A stretch of 64,000 nt of DNA from contig CM055874.1 of the NCBI GenBank assembly GCA_029582165.1, positions 28,542,883-28,606,882 of the forward strand, in the 5' to 3' direction. The notes under the pieces are model-generated. The model ran no database searches. It saw only the letters and a program-made list of their open reading frames with translations, and was not told where the DNA came from. This document shows positions 45,210 to 58,922 of this stretch, one piece after another. How positions within the stretch are numbered: the first letter of the stretch is position 1; each line of letters opens with the position of its first letter. The DNA comes from Portulaca oleracea. Its lineage: Eukaryota > Streptophyta > Magnoliopsida > Caryophyllales > Portulacaceae. Made by a program: the position numbers and the translations under genes.

Positions 45210-45606
45210 AACCTTTCTCAACAAGGTCCTCTTTCGAACGAGCACCGCTTCAATATCTTTGAGGTCCTTTAAATTTCGTGGAGCTTCATTAGAAATCGAC
45301 TTAATCTTTCGAATGGCTTTCACGACCAACATCCACTTAGATTTCATCAAGGCCTTGTCTACATTTATTCTTAACACCAACTTTCGAACACACCAAAATT
45401 GAATCCTCAATACCGATAGAAAACTTTGACATAGATTGGATCGACAACGTGTCCTCACTGTCATTTGGATCATGATCAAACAACACATCCTTATACGAAC
45501 GTGGAGGATGTGAAGATAAGCCAAGAGAACCAAGAGCACCAACACCAATTTTATATTGACTCAAACCTGCATAGATAGGGCTTGAAAAAGTTCGCTTAGA
45601 ATCCAA
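45210..45606 (-). pseudogene. Unidentified ORF, apparently frameshifted
   Basis: The minus-strand frame 45606-45337 reads MDSKRTFSSPIYAGLSQYKI, HPPRSYKDVLFDHDPNDSED, and stops after GLDEI. A second frame then continues coding-like sequence (KWMLVVKAIRKIKSISNEAP, LKDLKDIEAVLVRKRTLLRK). The switch near 45340-45370 suggests a one-base shift or an unseen intron. Its end runs into the hAT target duplication at 45199. No family recognised. Confidence 0.35.
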
Positions 45607-46430
45607 AGAGTCAACAGAGTCAACCCCTTGATGTTCGCTTAGGAGAAGTGATGTATTACCGGATCAAGAAAGAACATTAATCCAATAATACATGAAATCA
45701 CGTGTAACCAAACAACAGAAAGGGGGGGTGGTTCACGAGATTAGGGAGAGAAAAGGGGAAGGTTCTCGTGAAGAAGGGTTCTTTGTGAGTGGATGTTTTG
45801 CCGTGAGGGCTTTTATGGTTTCAAGATTCAAGAAAGATTGAATCTTGAACGGGAAAGGGAGGAGATGAACAAATCATGGATGGGAGTATGGAAGGGTTGA
45901 CGTGAATAGGAGGGGAGAGAGTGTTTGACGTGAGGTTGAGAGGGAGGAGAGAGGAACGTGGTTTGTTGGAAGAGAAAGAGAGTTTGTTGGATGAGAGAGA
46001 GAGTTTGTTGGAGGAGAGAGAAAGAAAAGGGTGGCGTTTGAGAGAGAGAGGAAGGGAGGCGATTTTGTGGAGGTAAAGAGGTGGAGGTGGCGTTGGCGTT
46101 GGGGTTAGGGGGTAGGATAGAGGGTTGAATGTGACTTAACTGTATTGACAGAAAGCTCACAATGTAATTACCTTAACTATATTGGTAGAAAGGTAAGAAC
46201 GGATAGAACTAGATTTCTATATTGAATCCACAAGATAGACAACCTAGGGCTAACTTGATCTAGACCGCAACCTAGGATCAAACTCTTCCTAACCACTTGG
46301 GTGCCATACCAAGATACAATAGAAGAAAAGGGACAGGGTTTATCCAAACACTCTAGGGGGTAAGCTCAAAGCTTGATTCATATTTCTCAACTGATGTATC
46401 TCTAAAGATTGTAAACTAGGCTTATTTATA
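45607..46430. other. Purine-rich tract and unassigned repeat sequence
   Basis: 45840-46080 is a strongly GA-rich plus strand (GAGAGAGAGAGTTTGTTGGA repeats), giving a spurious minus-strand Ser/Pro/Leu ORF. 46140-46430 probably continues at 49947 as one sequence split by the solo LTR. Confidence 0.5.
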
Positions 46431-49400
46431 TGTAACACCCCAACACCCTTAATCACAAGATTAACATTAAACAACACTAAACCTGTGATTAGCGCAGCGG
46501 AACACCTAGGGTGGAGGTATTACCGCCGTCCCCACTCGGGACAAGGCTACAAACCTAAAAACACCATTACAGAACACTTAAATCATCAAGTAAACATACA
46601 ACAAAAAAACTCCACACTTAGGAACCACCAAAATATGAGAATTAGACTTTATACAACCATTAAAGATATATATATATATATAAAAATCCTTTCCATATAT
46701 AAAACGGCCTTCAAAACCATAAAGACCACCGGAGTCTGCCAACAACGACGATCATGACTACCTTGGTCGGGTAAACTCCTACTTTTGCTTATCCTTGCCT
46801 TTAACTTGAGAGCTCGGACCGCCTAAAACAAAACATTAAAACAACGCAAAGTGAGTGGGGAAACACTCAGTACACGAACCTCCAACACGTCAAACCGTTC
46901 GAAAACGGTTTTAGTGCCGGCGTTTAAATTCATTTTGAAAACGGGGAAAGGGATAAACAAGAATAAAATAATTTGATTCATCAACGTAAAAGGTAAAGTA
47001 CATGAAAGGTAAGATAGGTACTAAAATATAAGTATTTGGTCCCTTACGATCGATGCAATGCATCTCACACACGCGCATGCCCAAACCGATCGAAATTTGG
47101 ATTGGGTGACTGCCAAGCAGTCGACACTGGCCAGGTCTGGACACTCTGATCAGGAGTATCATACATAAAAAGAGAGCTAGCACCTATAAGTAACTAGCAC
47201 AAAGAAAACATAAAATGGGACCTTTTAAAACCGTAACATAAACATTAAAGCACAACTTAAAATAACCATGAAAACATTAAATGATAATAAGGAGCGAAAA
47301 GTTGGACAATTCGTGCACTTGGGTAGTAGAAAGATCTAGCGACGTGCCTCGAGCTTGGGACGGTTTGGGCGACTTGGAAACTATAATAAGAGCATAAGAA
47401 AATTGAGAGTTTAAATAAAGTCCTTGCATTTACAAGCTAGGATGAAAGTACTTAAAACTTGATAACTTAAAAGGGATGAGAAAAATAGAAATTTCAATTT
47501 TTGATCAATCAAAGATTTGGTGATAACTTGAGCTAGAAAACTCGGATTTTTGCAAATGAGTACTTTTCGGAAAGGGAAAATCACGCCCTACAACTTTGTC
47601 AACTGGCCCGAAGGCTAAAAATGAAAGGAAGGGTTCGGAAAAAGGCCCAGACAGAAGCAGAGCACTTGGAATTAATCATGCGGCTTGGAAATTTAAAGCG
47701 AAACTTATGGTGAAACTTGAATAGGATCAAAGAGGCTTATGATGTAAAAAAAACATCCTTAATAACCAGCTTCGATGAGCATAGAATTGGAGTCCTTGAA
47801 GGCTTAAGAAGAGAAGTTGCTCGGTCATCGAAAACATGAAAGAAACGTTGTCAAGCGACGGAAATTAGATAAGGACATGATTATGAATTTTGGAACGTTT
47901 ACGAACCGATGACCGGGGATTTGAAAACATAGAAGGAACGGTCCTTGGACTATATAGACACCGAGGAAACCCATAAACTTGTTAGGAAGTCAAGGTACCA
48001 CTTAGCCATCAACATCACTTAAACGAACTTAAAACCTCATCACTTTACCCCATGGTTTGCTAGTGTTTCCATAAACCTTTAGGAGGTAATCCCAAACACT
48101 AAAATAGCTTAAATCAACTCTGAAAACCTACTCAATCCATCTTAACAATGACACAAAGGTCTACATCTCATTAAACCCTCCTAGCAGATCAAATTGCAAC
48201 CTTAAAGTTAGAATTAACTATTAAAATTCTGGGCAGCGACTTTGCTGACGGCCCTCCTTCTCAGCCTCATATCTCACTCACCCGATATCGTATGGATGCA
48301 AACTTTATGTTTCCGGAAAGCTTGAAGAACGACCTAAAACTTTTATGTTCACTAAAGCCAAATAAAGTCTCCAAATGGACGAAAACTTAGCAAGAAGTTA
48401 CTGACTCAGAAAATGTATATAATTGCACCCTTTCACGGTTTTGCTCGTATCTCGGGCTATACATATCGGATTCTCGAAATTCCAAAGCCTAGAGTTAGAT
48501 AATCACTTGGGCTATCATTTCCAGTAAAAATCCGGGCAAAATTCACATTTTTCATCGTCTGCAAAAATCAGATTCCCAAACAGAAACTTTAATGCCCTTA
48601 ATCCCACTTCTAATGTTTGTTTAAGCTTCTAAATCATATCAATTCACAACCAAACTTCAAATTAGCTAACATTCATCATATTATCAGAAATGAACATTCA
48701 AAACTTACTCAAATAACATCATAAATCTCACATGCAACCATGGATTAAATCATGCTACTTGAAACAATGCTTGTACTAGCATTCCTTCCCCAAATTCTCA
48801 CCAATTCATATCTTTTAAGCACAAAATCACATAATTAACATAACCAATACTTATAATCAGTCCCAAAATTCAATATTCCTTCAATAAACTCACATGCACA
48901 AAGATAGAATCATCATCCACCATAAATCTATCAAGAACTCTTCAAGAACACCCAAAATTTACATGCATTCAACCCTAAACTTAAACCCTAATTAACCTAA
49001 CTTAACCACAACATAAATTCATGCTTAAAAACATAAAAGAGATGAAGAACAACAAGAATCACACAAATTAGAAGTGAAAATCAGATTTGAAACATAAAGA
49101 GTTGAGTTAGGGTTTTGAATATATACCACTTGAGAGAGAAATTGGAGAAGGAAACAGGACAGGAGGGAAGGAGGGTGGCTCGGCCACCCCTGGGCCGCCG
49201 GCCGGTCGCCGGAAAACGCCCGGACAGGGGGGGAGCGTGGTTGGCTGGAGAAGAGAGGAGGAGGGAGGAGAGGGAAGAGCTTGTGTAAAAACTGATTTAT
49301 GAAAATGAAAATAGAAGACCTTAGTCTATTCCCCCTCTTAAATAAATAAACCCCTTAATTAACTTATCCTCTAATTAGTAATTAAACTAAATCAATCATA

Positions 49401-49946
49401 AAATTAAAAATTAGCTAGGTAAAACAATTGGTAATCAACTAGATAAAATTAGTGAACATAAATTTGGTAAAATAATTTAGTATACGATTAAATAAAATCG
49501 CTTGGGAATAAACTGGGTAAAATTAACTAATATTAAACCACATAAAATAAATTGGTAGGGAAACACTAATAGGATAAATTGGGTGATAAAATGCACTTAG
49601 GAAGGTTGGATAACATAATTCATAATTGAAACGGAAATTAAAATTAATATAACCTTCTTCGGTTACAAGCGTAAAATTGAGAATGATAAAATAAATTATA
49701 AAACTTATCGTAAAAGTATTCATAAACTCGTAATAATAATTATAACTTTAAATTCTAGATAACATAAAATCAACCCGTTTAACCATCGCCTTGCTCGAGA
49801 CCTGTCGCGCATAAAAATAAATAATAATAATAATAATAACAGTAATAACCATATTAACGTAAAAGAAAGAAAATTTGAACAGCGTAATTTCGTTAATCAC
49901 TGGGATTAAGGCCTTAATTAATACGGGTTTAGGGCGGGTCGTTACA
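46431..49946 (-). mobile_element. Solo LTR, 3.5 kb, giant-LTR family (copy 1)
   Basis: Ends TGTAACACCCCAACACCC and GCGGGTCGTTACA. Flanks TTATA / TTACA are a near-perfect 5-bp target duplication. No gag or pol frame inside. GC-rich CTGGGCCGCCGGCCGGTCGC near 49190 and an AT-rich part to the right. The left end aligns with that of 51240-54406 (AATCAC.AGATTAA...GATTAGCG...ATTACCGCC). Orientation is minus by comparison with TGTAACGACCC-type LTR starts; this is an inference. Confidence 0.72.
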
Positions 49947-51239
49947 TTACACTAGGAGAGTCCTTAAGGGACTTGTACTCTTACTTGGCGTGTAAGCCAA
50001 GTTATACTAGCCTAGGAGTCTCTTACTTGGCGTGCAAGCCAAGGAGAACTCGTCCACTACTCCTTTTCTCCCTTGGATTAGGAATCCTTACCCTAGGGGG
50101 AGTTAGTTGTAACAAACCTTATCCTAATTGGTTTTGGCTTTACTAATCCAAATTGGATTAGTTACAAGTAGCCAAATCCTTCTAGGATTCCTAAAAGTGA
50201 CGCCTAATCCTAATGCCACACGAAATTAATAATCCTAGGATGATCAAGTTTATAATTCACTTGTCATCTTACATTATTATAAAATAATTAAAACACACCA
50301 AAACTATTAAAACTATAATTAAATAAATTACATCCAAAAATCAAGATAATAAAATTTAGCTTGAATGTTCTTGATTTGGACGTGTATTTCCTTGGACTTG
50401 GACGTGTATTCTTGGGCCCATCTAAGATGTTTGAACATTCTCTTGAAATAAGAAACACACCATATGAATGGGCCTTTGTAATTCAACTTTGTATATTTCT
50501 TCTTTAGCCCATCTTTTCTCCATGTAAAAGAATTGAATCTTCTTTGTTGGGCCTGTGTAGAATGGAGACTTTTCATGAAGGATCATATCTTTAACTTGGT
50601 GTTTCAATTGGGCTTCCTTGATTGGGCTTGGGGAGCTTAGCGTGGGCTGATTTACATCAAGAAGTTGTGGATTGGGATCATTACAAGGTCAATTGCAATC
50701 TAAGGATGGAGATTTAGACAATCTATTCTGCTTAACTTTAGGGACTCAAATGCACTTGACAGATTTAGAGCTTTGCTTCTTACTGAACTTAGCCCACAAG
50801 ACAGCCAACACAAAACTATCAGGGGAAATTGACCTGGGAACATCCCTCTGAATTGGATTGGAAGAGATGTTGGCCACTTGGCCTTAACTCGCAGTGTGAA
50901 TGATCCTTTTTTTTTAAAAAATAGGTAAGTTGTCATGCCCATTAAGCTCTTCACGCAACGTTACATCTCAGTAACCAAGTACTGAAAAGAGAATATGTAA
51001 GATGGGATGCTTGCCAATGAGGTAAGAACCAATCAACCTCACAATGTTAATAGTGGATTGTTTTTAGCTATTATCAATTTGATTTTTCATTATTTTATTA
51101 GTTATTTTTTTTATTATTTATATTAGTTATTTTAATTAAAAAAACTTGGTAGAATTAGCTATTTATAATGGTATTTTTATTTTTGAATTTAAGTTATGTT
51201 TAATTTTTTTTTTGTTTTTAGTGTTTTTTTAAGTATTAT
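49947..51239. other. Unassigned sequence between the two solo LTRs
   Basis: Contains a local repeat TCTTACTTGGCGTG.AAGCCAAG (two copies, about 49980-50045) and AT-rich sequence. 84- and 82-codon minus-strand ORFs have no recognisable product. Probably an older repeat interrupted by the solo LTR. Confidence 0.4.
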
Positions 51240-54200
51240 TGTAATGCTCTCAGACTATAATCACTAGATTAAGACTTAAACATACTTAACTCAATGATTA
51301 GCGTAACAGATTAATTAACCTAAGAGCATTACCGCCATTAACTACCATGAACTAGGCTAAACAATACAAATACCCAAGGAAGAAAACAAGAATTACATTT
51401 CACTCAAAGCTCGAAAATAGATTATTTCCCACAAGCAACATACATTAAAACGCTTATGGTTCAACAAGAGGCACCATCAAACCATTAATACTATGACCCC
51501 CAAATGAGTTTTCAAGACATAATACATAAGATAACCATGAACTCATACACCAAGTGTACCATCCACCATATCTTTGCTTACATACAGCTCCAAAATAATC
51601 GTCTTTCCATTATCAAACCACGAAAGCACTAAACTACAACCAAGAGAGTTCACCTTCTAGAGGTCAGCGGAAGGCTTAGTGGAATTTGCTTTAGGAGATT
51701 TTCCTTTCGATGGACCACCTAAAATAAAACATAAAAAAAATATTTGCAAATGAGATAACTCAATATGCATACCCCTATATAGTTAAACAATTAGAAATTC
51801 ATTTTATTTCGCGCATTTCAATTCATTTTGCAAATAATAAAACAATAAAACAATAAAGCAACAATAAAACTTGCTTGCTATTTTATTATCTTGATGGTCC
51901 CCTGCTTGCGATCATCGGTCTAAACCTCCGTATGCACATACACGGACCGATCTAGAGGTCCAGATGGGTGTACAATGGCCAGGTATTAACTTCGGTAGTG
52001 CTCGATGGCACAAGTAACATGGGTCGGGCCCATAATTATGTGACAAAATAATTAAAACCTTACTTAACTTCATTATACTTATTACACTTTCTTATTAAAC
52101 TCAGACAAAAGAGTTTAAGAAGAGTACAGGTAATATGCGTACCTTAAAACGGACTGCTTGAAGGACCACTAGCACTTGAGCGGACTTGAACAAGTAGCAG
52201 CAACGACCCCTTGGAGTCTACTTGAAATAAGAATAAAGAAAAAGACTTAGGTTGAGTTCTCAGAAGGGAAGATTTCCTTGAAGAAACCAATAAAACAAAA
52301 CTCAATAAGTTGGAAGATTTCGGGAATTTTTCATAATACTTGGAAAGTATAACTCTTCTTACATATCTTGAAAGACCTTGCAAGAGGACTCTTTGGAAGG
52401 TTCAGATTAAGACCTACAACTTCCTAGTTAAAACTCAAACTAAGAACAATTGTAAAAGGATGAAATTAAATAAGATAGCCAAGCTGTCTTTTTGAGAAAA
52501 ACGTAAATGGGAGAGGTGTTTCGGAAAACTATAAATCAATCTCCAAGTATCGATTGAGTACACAAGAATAGTCTATGAAAAGCTTGCAATGCATACTATA
52601 ATTTTCATGTTGACCTCAAACTCATACAAGCTCTAGAAAAAGGTCATAAAAGTGTCTAGAATATGCTATGGTCACCATTATTTTCTGGGTAGAACTTAAT
52701 TACATACCTGGAAAGAACGGGCCATAACTTTCTCTTCCGATGTCCAATGGACGCATAAAACCCCATTTTAGAAAGCTCGCGGAACATACTATAACTTTCT
52801 TTAGAACTCGTATGCTAATAAAGTCTATTTAACTCTTGAAATTGCTCACAAACCTACTGCCCAACCAAAAACGTATATAGTGAAAGCCCATCACTAATTT
52901 TGTCATAATTTGAGTTATACATAACGAAATCTTAAAATTCTAAAACCGGGTGCAAGCTAATACTTAAGGCCACTACTTTTCACAATGTTCTTGGTTACGG
53001 GAGTCCCGGTTGCCTCCAAAAAATTCAGATTACGAGATTTACTTGAAAACCACCAATCTTGAGGTTCTTCCTTGATTTTCTACTTGATTTAATACCCTAA
53101 TGCATATCTTAAATATGTCTTCCATGGCTAATTCTTTTAACACAGCAGAGTACCCCACTAATTCCCTTCATCTTGGGTCACACAAATCACATACATGACT
53201 TTTGTTTTTACAAAACTCATAAACCGAACATGAAACAAAGTTAAATTCACCATCCAAGTATAAAATTTCGCATCTCTTCCGAATTCCAACCCATTCAAGA
53301 TACATGCAACACTTGAAAGACTTAATTCCATCCATATTCACTCATAGAAATCTTCAATTCTTGACATTCATTCACAGTTTACCCTAATTTAGTGTAATCT
53401 AACCAAATTCCCATTATTTCTCCTCTCAAGAGTCATTTCTAACTGTCTCTACTTCCATTAATTTGACATGCACACACTCTTAAACCTCAGATTACCATCA
53501 AAATTAACATGCGCAACACAATTTCAACAATCAAACCTAATTTCACCACCTCTTACTTGGTCCACACCATTCCAACATAATTTTACTTCTTCAATAATCA
53601 ATGAAGACTCAAGATTATAGCTTGCATTCTCATTGCTCTCTAAAACAATCAACTCTACTAAGAATTTCAAAATAAAAAATCATTCACTTAATTAATTGAT
53701 GTGAGACATTAGAGTGAGAGAATACCTTAGAGAAGAGGAGAGGAAGAGAGAAGGACAAGGGAATAGCGGTTGTAACAGCGTCGGCCACCGGCCCCGGGTG
53801 GCGTCGCCGGCAGTGGGAGGCAGGCAGGAGTTGGCGTGCGGGTAGCAAGAAGAAGGAAAAAAAACGTGGAAAAGAAAGAGGAAAGAGAGAGAAAGAGGCT
53901 TGAGTGATTTGAATCTGATTTTGCAATAAGAAAGGGGGAGTATATTATTACCTTCCTTACTTATAAGGCTTGGCCCAACTGCTCAATTTATTGGGTTGAT
54001 TTGAAATAAAGGAGAATAAACAGGCCCAAAAACTTACTAATTCCTCCTTTTTAACCCGATAACACTAATTTCTAAATAAAATTCTACGAGACTAAATCAT
54101 GAGGAAATTTTACTAATAGAAATTTCATGAGTACTTAATCCTCCGATAAGAATAAATTTGAATGAGAATTTTCAGATAAAAGATCTGAATACTATGGTTT

Positions 54201-54406
54201 ACTAGGTAGGATCGGTAATACTATTTGAGAGGTATCTACCGAAATTGCTAAGATGGAGAATCGGAGGTCGTTGCGTTGTTCAAGTCCTGCAAAACACATA
54301 TTTAGAAGAATTGAAATGCGCGACTTTGGTTAATTAATCTTGATTACTTAACTTAAGTAAATAATATTAAGGTCTAGATAACGCTGAGTTATTACAATTA
54401 TGAATT
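51240..54406 (-). mobile_element. Solo LTR, 3.2 kb, giant-LTR family (copy 2)
   Basis: Ends TGTAATGCTCTCAGAC and CGCTGAGTTATTACA, with a perfect 5-bp target duplication ATTAT (51235-51239 and 54407-54411). Diverged from copy 1, but the same landmarks occur in order, including CCGATC..GG and TGGCCAGGT near 51945-51985 and a GC-rich CCACCGGCCCCGGGTGGCGT near 53785. No coding frame. Confidence 0.82.
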
Positions 54407-54411
54407 TTTAT

Positions 54412-54847
54412 TTATTATTAGTTTTCTTCCTTCATATTTATGTAACCAATAAATAATTATTAAAAATTTATACTTGCATTAGGAGGCCAATTATTAAACT
54501 TTATCAATCACACAATTTTCTTGAGTAACATTAAAATTTTTACACCAATTTACTTTAAGAATATATTTAGATATTTAATAAATGATTAATAAAAATCACA
54601 ACATGCTAAACAAAAGTTGCATATGATTAACTCTAGCTAGAAAATGTCAATATATATTTCATGTACCTAGAGTTATACTAAAGTATATCTACAAGTGAAC
54701 AATTATATTATTGAGAGTGAATAATACGATGATATCTTCAAGTGAACAATCACACTATTTAGAATACAAACTTCAGGAGCACGTAATAAATTGCAGAAAT
54801 AATTGAACGTGTCTGAATAAATTAAAAAATATAAGTGCAATTACTTA
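54412..54847. other. AT-rich intergenic sequence
   Basis: Nothing recognisable. Confidence 0.5.
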
Positions 54848-55103
54848 CTTTCTTCATTCCATATTATTTGTCTCTTAGTTGACTATACTCGTCTCCAATG
54901 TCACTCTTTGATTGGTGATTTCTTATATAATATTTCATTATCAATTGTAATATGATACTTTTAGGATAATATTTCTCGTTTTAAATCTAATGGTAATAAT
55001 TTTATAAAACTAGTCACCATATATATTGAGAAATTTATTATCAAAATTTTTAAGTTTGACTAAATAATTTCCAGAGATGACAAATAATATGGAATGGAGG
55101 GGG
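54848..55103. mobile_element. Stowaway MITE (Tc1/Mariner type)
   Basis: CTTTCTTCATTCCATATTAT at the left pairs with ATAATATGGAATGGAGGGGG at the right; TA dinucleotides flank it (54846-54847 and 55104-55105). 256 bp, non-coding. Confidence 0.85.
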
Positions 55104-55130
55104 TACAACGCTCTCCTCATTGTTATAAAT

Positions 55131-56054
55131 TGAAAGAATAAGATTACCCTAGAGGGGGGGTGAATAGGGTGATCACAAAAATATTAAATAAAATAGAATA
55201 CGATAATTAAAGTGCGGAAAATAAAAGAGACAAAACGCGGTGGTTGTTAACGATGTTCCTCCGAAACGGAGTACGTCACCGCCTAGAGTTCTCCAACTAT
55301 AGGATTGAATCTCGAGCCCTTATTAGGATGAACCGTAGACAATCTTAGAGTCCCCTCTACTCTCAAGATCTAACCCACCACTTAACTTCGTCTCTCAATT
55401 AAGTGTGGGAGGAATCAACCTCTCAACTCCTAATCCTCACCCTAATACTCTTGGCTCAATTAATAAATAGAAATGTAATACAATATTTTTGTGATTTCAC
55501 AGACAATAGTATGAAACAATGATGCTCAAGTGAGTAGTATGCTTGTGTCTTGTGTTCTTCAATGATCAAGACCTTCTTGTATTTATAGTTGAACTTGCCA
55601 TGAAATATTAGAAGTGAATTCAAACAAAATAAAGGTAAGTATTATCCTTGTACGTGAAATTGCTGATGTTTGTGATGAATCATGATATCACATACCCATG
55701 CTTGCTTGGCCACGTTAAATTGAAGGCTTGAGATGATATCTTGTATGTGTACCTTTTCTTTAATCAAGCAAGTCAAATCAAGCAATAATATTTAAGAGAT
55801 AAGTCAAGATACATCTCCTTTGTAATTAGATAGATATATAAATGAATCTTATGATATCAATTAAATATACTATGTTTATAACAATGTCATTTTGATATCA
55901 AATATAGTCTTGACATATTTAAAAGATCATAAACATCAAGATTATATTTTGTCTCTCTTAATAACTTAATACGTATTTTAAATAATTCACATATATATAT
56001 TCTTTTTGTCTTACATCAAAATAATATTAATTGTAATATTAAAATAACTCAACA
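55131..56054 (-). repeat. 3' LTR of element D
   Basis: 924 bp, plus strand TGAAAGAATAAGATTACCC ... AACTCAACA. Its first 200 bp match 59227-59424 (GCGGTGGTTGTTAACGAT, CTCCGAAACGGAGTACGT). Confidence 0.88.
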
Positions 56055-56427
56055 ATCTCCCCCCTTTTTATGTGAGACAAAACCCAATTGTCTTCCCTTT
56101 AGTTTATCAAATTTATATTTTTCTCCACCTTTTTGTATTACATCAAAAAGATAAAATTATCAAATAATATTGCAATTTATCATAAGATGACCAAGAAGTT
56201 TTCTCCCCTTTTAAAAAAATGTTGAAAAAGAGTTGAGTATTAAAAACGTAAATCATATTAAAGATCATGAAAGTAACTCAAGTGATTCAACAATCGGGGA
56301 GGGTTAAGACTTAATGGCTTCACAAAAAATAAGAGTTGAAACATGAAGCTTTGATTATCGGATAAATTAGACAACCGACGAAGAAAAATACTTTAACATA
56401 ATTAATGTAAGACTCCCCCTAAATAAG

Positions 56428-57171
56428 TGCTTGTTTGGCCTAGTTGTTGAGAGTATTTTTGGAGCTAAAACGCACAAACTAGGTCAAACGGTGTTTTTTT
56501 AGAAGTTAATAATTGTTTTCCAAAAACAGATTTGGGAAAAAACAGCTCCAAAAGCAGAAGTAGTAAATTGATGCTTCTACTTCCTACAAACTAATCACTA
56601 CTCAACCTATGTGATTCTTTAGTGATTAGTTTCCATAATTTCAAATAAATATTTTGATTCTTATAAAGATAACATTTAAATATTTTAATATTATGTTAGA
56701 ACCTTTAATATTATGTTGAACATTTTTATTATTTAATTTCTTTACAAATATGGTATTTAGTAAATTTTTGATACATAAATATTTAATTTAAAGAATTGTA
56801 TAGTTAAGTAAGACCATATATAGTTATAATAATAATTATTATAACTATAACTATAACTATAACTATACGATTATAATTATTGCTAAAATTAAAATATGAT
56901 AATTTCTTTAAAAATTAATAAAAAGAGAAAAATGTAAATAATCATATGCTAATTTTACTCCAAAAAACACATGATAATTTTGAAAGTTAGGCTAAACAAT
57001 TAAATTTAGTAAAAGCACTATATTATAATTTAGGCCAAACACTTTAATTTAGTAAATATCACTTATGCCATAAGCTAGGCCAAATACTTCAAAACTTGTC
57101 CAAAAATAGCTTTTATAAAAACTGTTTGCAAGAAGCAGAAACACTTTTTTAGAAAGTAGGCCAAACATGCA
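56428..57171. mobile_element. hAT-like MITE nested in element D
   Basis: Terminal inverted repeats TGCTTGTTTGGCCTA and TAGGCCAAACATGCA. Subterminal CCAAAAACAG / TAAAAACTG words recur. 744 bp, AT-rich, no ORF. Target duplication not clear. Confidence 0.7.
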
Positions 57172-57203
57172 TTATGTGCATTCATATAAGTATATCTACA
57201 AAA

Positions 57204-58882
57204 TCAAACACCATGAGGAATCATGTTAGGATGTCTAGTTTTTTTTGGAACCCAAATTTGAATAATCCTAGGTGTTGAAATTTTATTGTGACAATAATAT
57301 GCATGATGCCCATTTTTTAAGCAATATTTGCATTTGCTTGAACTTGATTCATGTGATGAAGGTCTGAAGAAATTATTATAATTTTTCTTCTTACGATATG
57401 GGTTGTATCCAACTCCTTTATTAAATGACGTCCATTGAGTGCAAAGTAGTCCATCTAAATTCTCTTGTCCTCTTGTAAATTTTAAAATTATTTGTTTATG
57501 GTCATTGCATTTATTTTGCAAATCAAATTGTTCTTTTTCAAGCTCTTCTATCTTGTTGTGATAATTATTTTTTTTTTTTCTAAAGTGGAATTTTTTCATT
57601 CAACTCTTATTTTTATTGTTCTTTTTAATTCTTTAATTTTAGACAAATGTTTTTCTTCTAGTTTTGTGCACTCAATTAAAAATTCAATCAATTCACTTTT
57701 TGAATATTCATGAAGAGGAGAGAGTTGTACCTCATCCAAGCTTTCGTACTCGGTTTCACCATTGTCCATACCTTCTTTGGCCATTAGACAAAAGTTGGTC
57801 GTATGCTCCTCATCGCTATCATCGTTGCTTGAGTCGCTATCACTCCATGTGGCAACCATAACCTTCTTTTTGTCTTTCTTTGATTTAAGTTTTCGATATT
57901 CTTCCAACTTTTGAAGTAATGGGCAATCTTTTATCATATGCTCTGGCATACTACATCCATAACAAGAAACGGTATTAGTATCATTTTTATTAAAGTTAGA
58001 GGACTTACCTTTACGAGCTCTTTCACATCTCTTTGATGAGGATCCCTTGTCTTTTTCTCTTAGATTGTGTTTCTTCATCCGGGCCATCTTTTGGAGATTA
58101 CGAACTAGTGATGCAAAGGGATCACCATTGTCTCCATTTTCTTCTTCTTCTTCGGATGAGTCATCACATTCTTTGGCAACCTTTAGGGCAATACCCTTCT
58201 AGGTGGATACTTCTTTTTCTTCTTCGGTAAAATGTATCTCATGGGTAAGAAGTTTTCCCAAAAGATCATATAGTTCGAGCTTCTTGAGATCTTGTGCTTC
58301 CTCTATAGCGATAACTTTAGGACCCCATTTATTTTTGGGAAGGCACCGAAGCACTTTTCTCACCATTTCTTCGTTTGTGTATACTTTGCCAAGAGATTTT
58401 AGGTTGTTGGTGATGTCGGTGAAGCGAGTGAACATATCTTTGATTGTCTCGCTTTGTTCCATTTTGAATAGCTCATATTGATGTACATACATACTCATCT
58501 TAGTTTCTCGTACTTGGCTTGTACCTTCATAAGTCACCACCAACTTGTTCCATATCTCTTGAGCCGTGTCACATGCACAAACACGATTATACTCATTAGT
58601 ATCCAAACCACAATAAAGAATATTTTAAGACCTAGAGTTTTTTGAAAGTTTTTCCCATTCAAGTTTAGTGTATTGATCTTCGGGTTTATCTACTAATTCA
58701 TTTTGTTCATTTCTAATCTTGGGGACAACATAAGGACCTTTTTCAACAATTCTCCAAAGTTCCATATCATTAGATTCAATAAAAACACGCATAGCATTTT
58801 TCCAATAAGAAAAGTCCTTTCCGCAAAACAATGGTGGTCTAAATATTGATCTACCCTCAACACAAGTACTAGAAAAAGCCAT
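57204..58882 (-). pseudogene. Element D Gag (copia, SIRE-like) with two zinc knuckles
   Basis: ATG at 58882: RPPLFCGKDFSYWKNAMRVF and IVEKGPYVVP mark the N-terminal copia gag domain; a TAA ends it at 58625. 58606-58199 continues with AQEIWNKLVVTYEGTSQVRE and FTDITNNLKSLGKVYTNEEM. 58087-57596 has the first knuckle CYGCSMPEHMIKDC and an acidic stretch ATWSDSDSSNDDSDEE. 57599-57204 has a coiled coil and the second knuckle CKYCLKNGHHAYYC. The frames are separated by single stops or small shifts; the order is that of SIRE/Maximus gag. Confidence 0.88.
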
Positions 58883-58922
58883 GATCGTTCCTATGGACGG
58901 TTAAGTCACAAAAATAGGTTAG

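Noticed and set aside
45828..46160. A 110-codon minus-strand ORF rich in Ser, Pro and Leu
   Set aside because: It is the complement of a GA-rich low-complexity tract and has no conserved pattern.
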